Notes under the pieces: model-generated
The model's database searches: none
What the model was told of the DNA's origin: nothing
Seen by the model: only the letters and a program-made list of their open reading frames with translations
Source of the DNA: CAYFVU01 sp964346645
GTDB taxonomy: Bacteria > Spirochaetota > Spirochaetia > DSM-16054 > Sediminispirochaetaceae
Direction: 5' to 3'
Assembly: GCA_964346645.1 (NCBI GenBank)
Contig: CAYFVU010000055.1
Location: forward strand, 1-22,420
DNA: 22,420 bases
Program-made: the position numbers and the translations under genes
Part shown: piece by piece, positions 20,846 to 22,420 of the stretch
Layout of the letters: the number at the start of each line of letters is the position of its first letter
Position numbering within the stretch: position 1 is the first letter of the stretch

Positions 20846-22420
20846 CCTTTCCCTCATCATGCTCCTCTTCTCCCCGCTCCTCGCCGCGGTGGCGAGTCTG
20901 GCGGGAAAGCTCATCGGCTCTCGACGTTCGGTCGCCGCGGCGGTATCAACCGTTGCGTTTATGCTGTGGCTCGGAGGTTCCGCAGCGGGCCTGCTCCTCT
21001 CGGCTCCTGCGGTGCTGCAGGGAGGGACTCTCTCCTACGCGCTCGGCGGCTGGCGGGAGCCCTTCGGCATTTCTCTGGAGCTGACGGGACTGACCTGGAT
21101 CGCCACCCTCACCGACGTGCTCATTGCCCTGGCCGTTTGGTTCCACAGCCGCAGGAACGGCGGCTACCCGCAGGAGTTCTCATTCTTCCTATTCATGGCG
21201 CTCTTCTCCCTGCAGGGCATTCTCTACACCGGCGACCTCTTCAACCTCTTCGTCTGGTTCGAGGTCTTGTCGATCAGCTCATTTCTCCTCATCATGCATA
21301 ATCGCAGCGGCGAGGCATACGAGGCGGCGTTCAGATACCTCCTCATCAGCACGGTCAGCATCATGTTCTTTCTCCTCGGCATATGGATACTCTACCGTCA
21401 CACCGGCGGCCTCTCCCTCTCCCACATAGGCTCGGTCATCGGCGGCGGCCCCGAGCAGGGAGAGAGCGGCGAGCTGTCGCTCGCGGCGGCCTGCATTACC
21501 GCCGGCATCCTCACCCGGGCGGCGATTCTCCCGTTCCACACCTGGCTGCCCGGAGCTCACGCGGCAGCCCCCTATCCCATCTCCGCGCTCCTCTCGGGCT
21601 TCGTCATCAAGGCACCCGTACTCGCACTCTGGAGGATCTACACCTACATACCGGCGCTCGCCTTCGGGGAGATCCTCGTGTGGATCGGCGCTGCCTGCGC
21701 CCTCTTCGGGGTAATCGCCGCAATGGCGCAGCGCGATGCAAAACGTCTGCTCGGCTACCACTCCGTCTCCCAGATGGGCTACATCGTAGCCGCCTTCGGA
21801 TGGGGCGGCCCCGAGGGAAGGGCTGCGGCCCTCCTCTATATCGTTGCGCACGCCCTCTTCAAGAGTATCCTCTTTATCAGCATCGGAAGGGTGACGGAGG
21901 AGGCCGGCAGCCGGGACGTCTACCGGCTGCGGGGAATGGGGCGGATTCTTCCCGCCTACAGCCTTCTCTACGCGGTGGCGGCCCTCTCCATTACCGGGGT
22001 GCCCCTGTTTGCCGGATACACGGCCAAGCTCCTCGTCTCCGAAGCCCTGCACTACCACCCGTCGTATCTGCTCCTGACGCTTGCAGGCATCGGCACCGCC
22101 GCCTCCTTCTTCAAGCTCTCGACGGTATTCCTCGGCAGGCCCGTCCAACCGTCAGGCACACACGCTGTTCTGCCGCCCGAGGCCGCTCCTCCGCGCGAAG
22201 ACAACCGCCCCGCTATACCGGAAGCGGGGGCGAGAGCCACCGAAGTCGCCGCGTTCCTCTCGACGGCAGTGCTCGCGGCGGGATGCATTCTCCTCGGAGT
22301 GCTGCCCGAGGCGAGCCGCATGGGTTTCTTTCTCATCGCCTCGGGGGAGGCCGGAGAGGGGACTGTGCAGTGGTACGGCCTCTCCACCTTACTGAAGACT
22401 GTGCTCAGCCTCGTCGCCGG
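20829..22420 (+). CDS. mrpD: Na+/H+ antiporter Mrp subunit D, 3' end outside window
   Basis: A NuoL/M/N-type antiporter subunit, with about 530 residues readable before the window ends and no stop found. The frame starts at the ATG at 20829 inside mrpC. The many transmembrane helices are characteristic, with FNLFVWFEVLSISSFLL (TM5, Glu145), LPFHTWLPGAHAAAP (TM7-8), GFVIKAPVLALWRI (Lys261) and AHALFKSILFISIG (the later Lys). These residues line the proton path in homologues. At the TM7 position where MrpD and NuoL have Lys, this protein has Arg230 (LTRAAILP). A Pro-rich cytoplasmic loop lies at about 437-475. Confidence 0.93.
   Translation, partial: MSTVSNLSLIMLLFSPLLAAVASLAGKLIGSRRSVAAAVSTVAFMLWLGGSAAGLLLSAPAVLQGGTLSYALGGWREPFGISLELTGLTWIATLTDVLIALAVWFHSRRNGGYPQEFSFFLFMALFSLQGILYTGDLFNLFVWFEVLSISSFLLIMHNRSGEAYEAAFRYLLISTVSIMFFLLGIWILYRHTGGLSLSHIGSVIGGGPEQGESGELSLAAACITAGILTRAAILPFHTWLPGAHAAAPYPISALLSGFVIKAPVLALWRIYTYIPALAFGEILVWIGAACALFGVIAAMAQRDAKRLLGYHSVSQMGYIVAAFGWGGPEGRAAALLYIVAHALFKSILFISIGRVTEEAGSRDVYRLRGMGRILPAYSLLYAVAALSITGVPLFAGYTAKLLVSEALHYHPSYLLLTLAGIGTAASFFKLSTVFLGRPVQPSGTHAVLPPEAAPPREDNRPAIPEAGARATEVAAFLSTAVLAAGCILLGVLPEASRMGFFLIASGEAGEGTVQWYGLSTLLKTVLSLVA

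Noticed and set aside
1..22420. tRNA, rRNA, riboswitch, insertion sequence or phage genes
   Set aside because: No cloverleaf-like, conserved leader, transposase or integrase sequence was seen. Intergenic spaces are nearly all under 135 bp; the only longer one contains the 100-N gap.

Overview
The window is a compact, G+C-rich bacterial segment with genes on both strands, short intergenic gaps and Shine-Dalgarno-like sites at many starts. The gene mix is a DUF4416 protein, a Lys/Asn-rich coiled-coil protein, a bifunctional-nuclease (BFN) protein with a UVR tail, a DAHP synthase-prephenate dehydratase fusion, butyrate kinase and a very large cytoplasmic GH13 protein. To me this suggests a free-living, fermentative, possibly salt- or alkali-exposed spirochaete. 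That assignment is inference; no rRNA or other marker is present.

Left part (1-5767): leuS opens the window almost at its first base. It converges with a minus-strand lipoprotein gene whose 5' end lies at a 100-N scaffold gap. The gap is flanked by an exact 55-bp duplication that looks like an assembly overlap. A DUF4416 gene (minus) and an unrecognised 474-residue alpha-helical protein (plus) then diverge from one promoter region.

Middle (5768-13108): a minus-strand pair encodes a lytic transglycosylase and a fusion of DAHP synthase with prephenate dehydratase. Divergent from it is a plus-strand pair, an aldo/keto reductase and a YigZ/IMPACT protein. A NIF3-like small protein and a family I.5-type lipase without a signal peptide follow on the minus strand. 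The lipase and butyrate kinase (buk) diverge from a 131-bp region that holds two perfect 11-bp palindromes and a good sigma70-type promoter for buk.

Right part (13109-22420): a BFN-UVR protein and a 1196-residue GH13 enzyme form a tight pair. After them comes a nine-gene run of overlapping or nearly touching genes: a PII-like protein, an EIIA-Ntr-type PTS protein, then Mrp/Mbh-type cation/proton antiporter subunits E, F, G, a DUF4040 protein, B, C and D. MrpD is cut by the window edge. A promoter immediately before the PII-like gene suggests that a nitrogen/energy sensor and a PTS phosphoprotein are co-expressed with the antiporter. This is the most system-like observation in the window.
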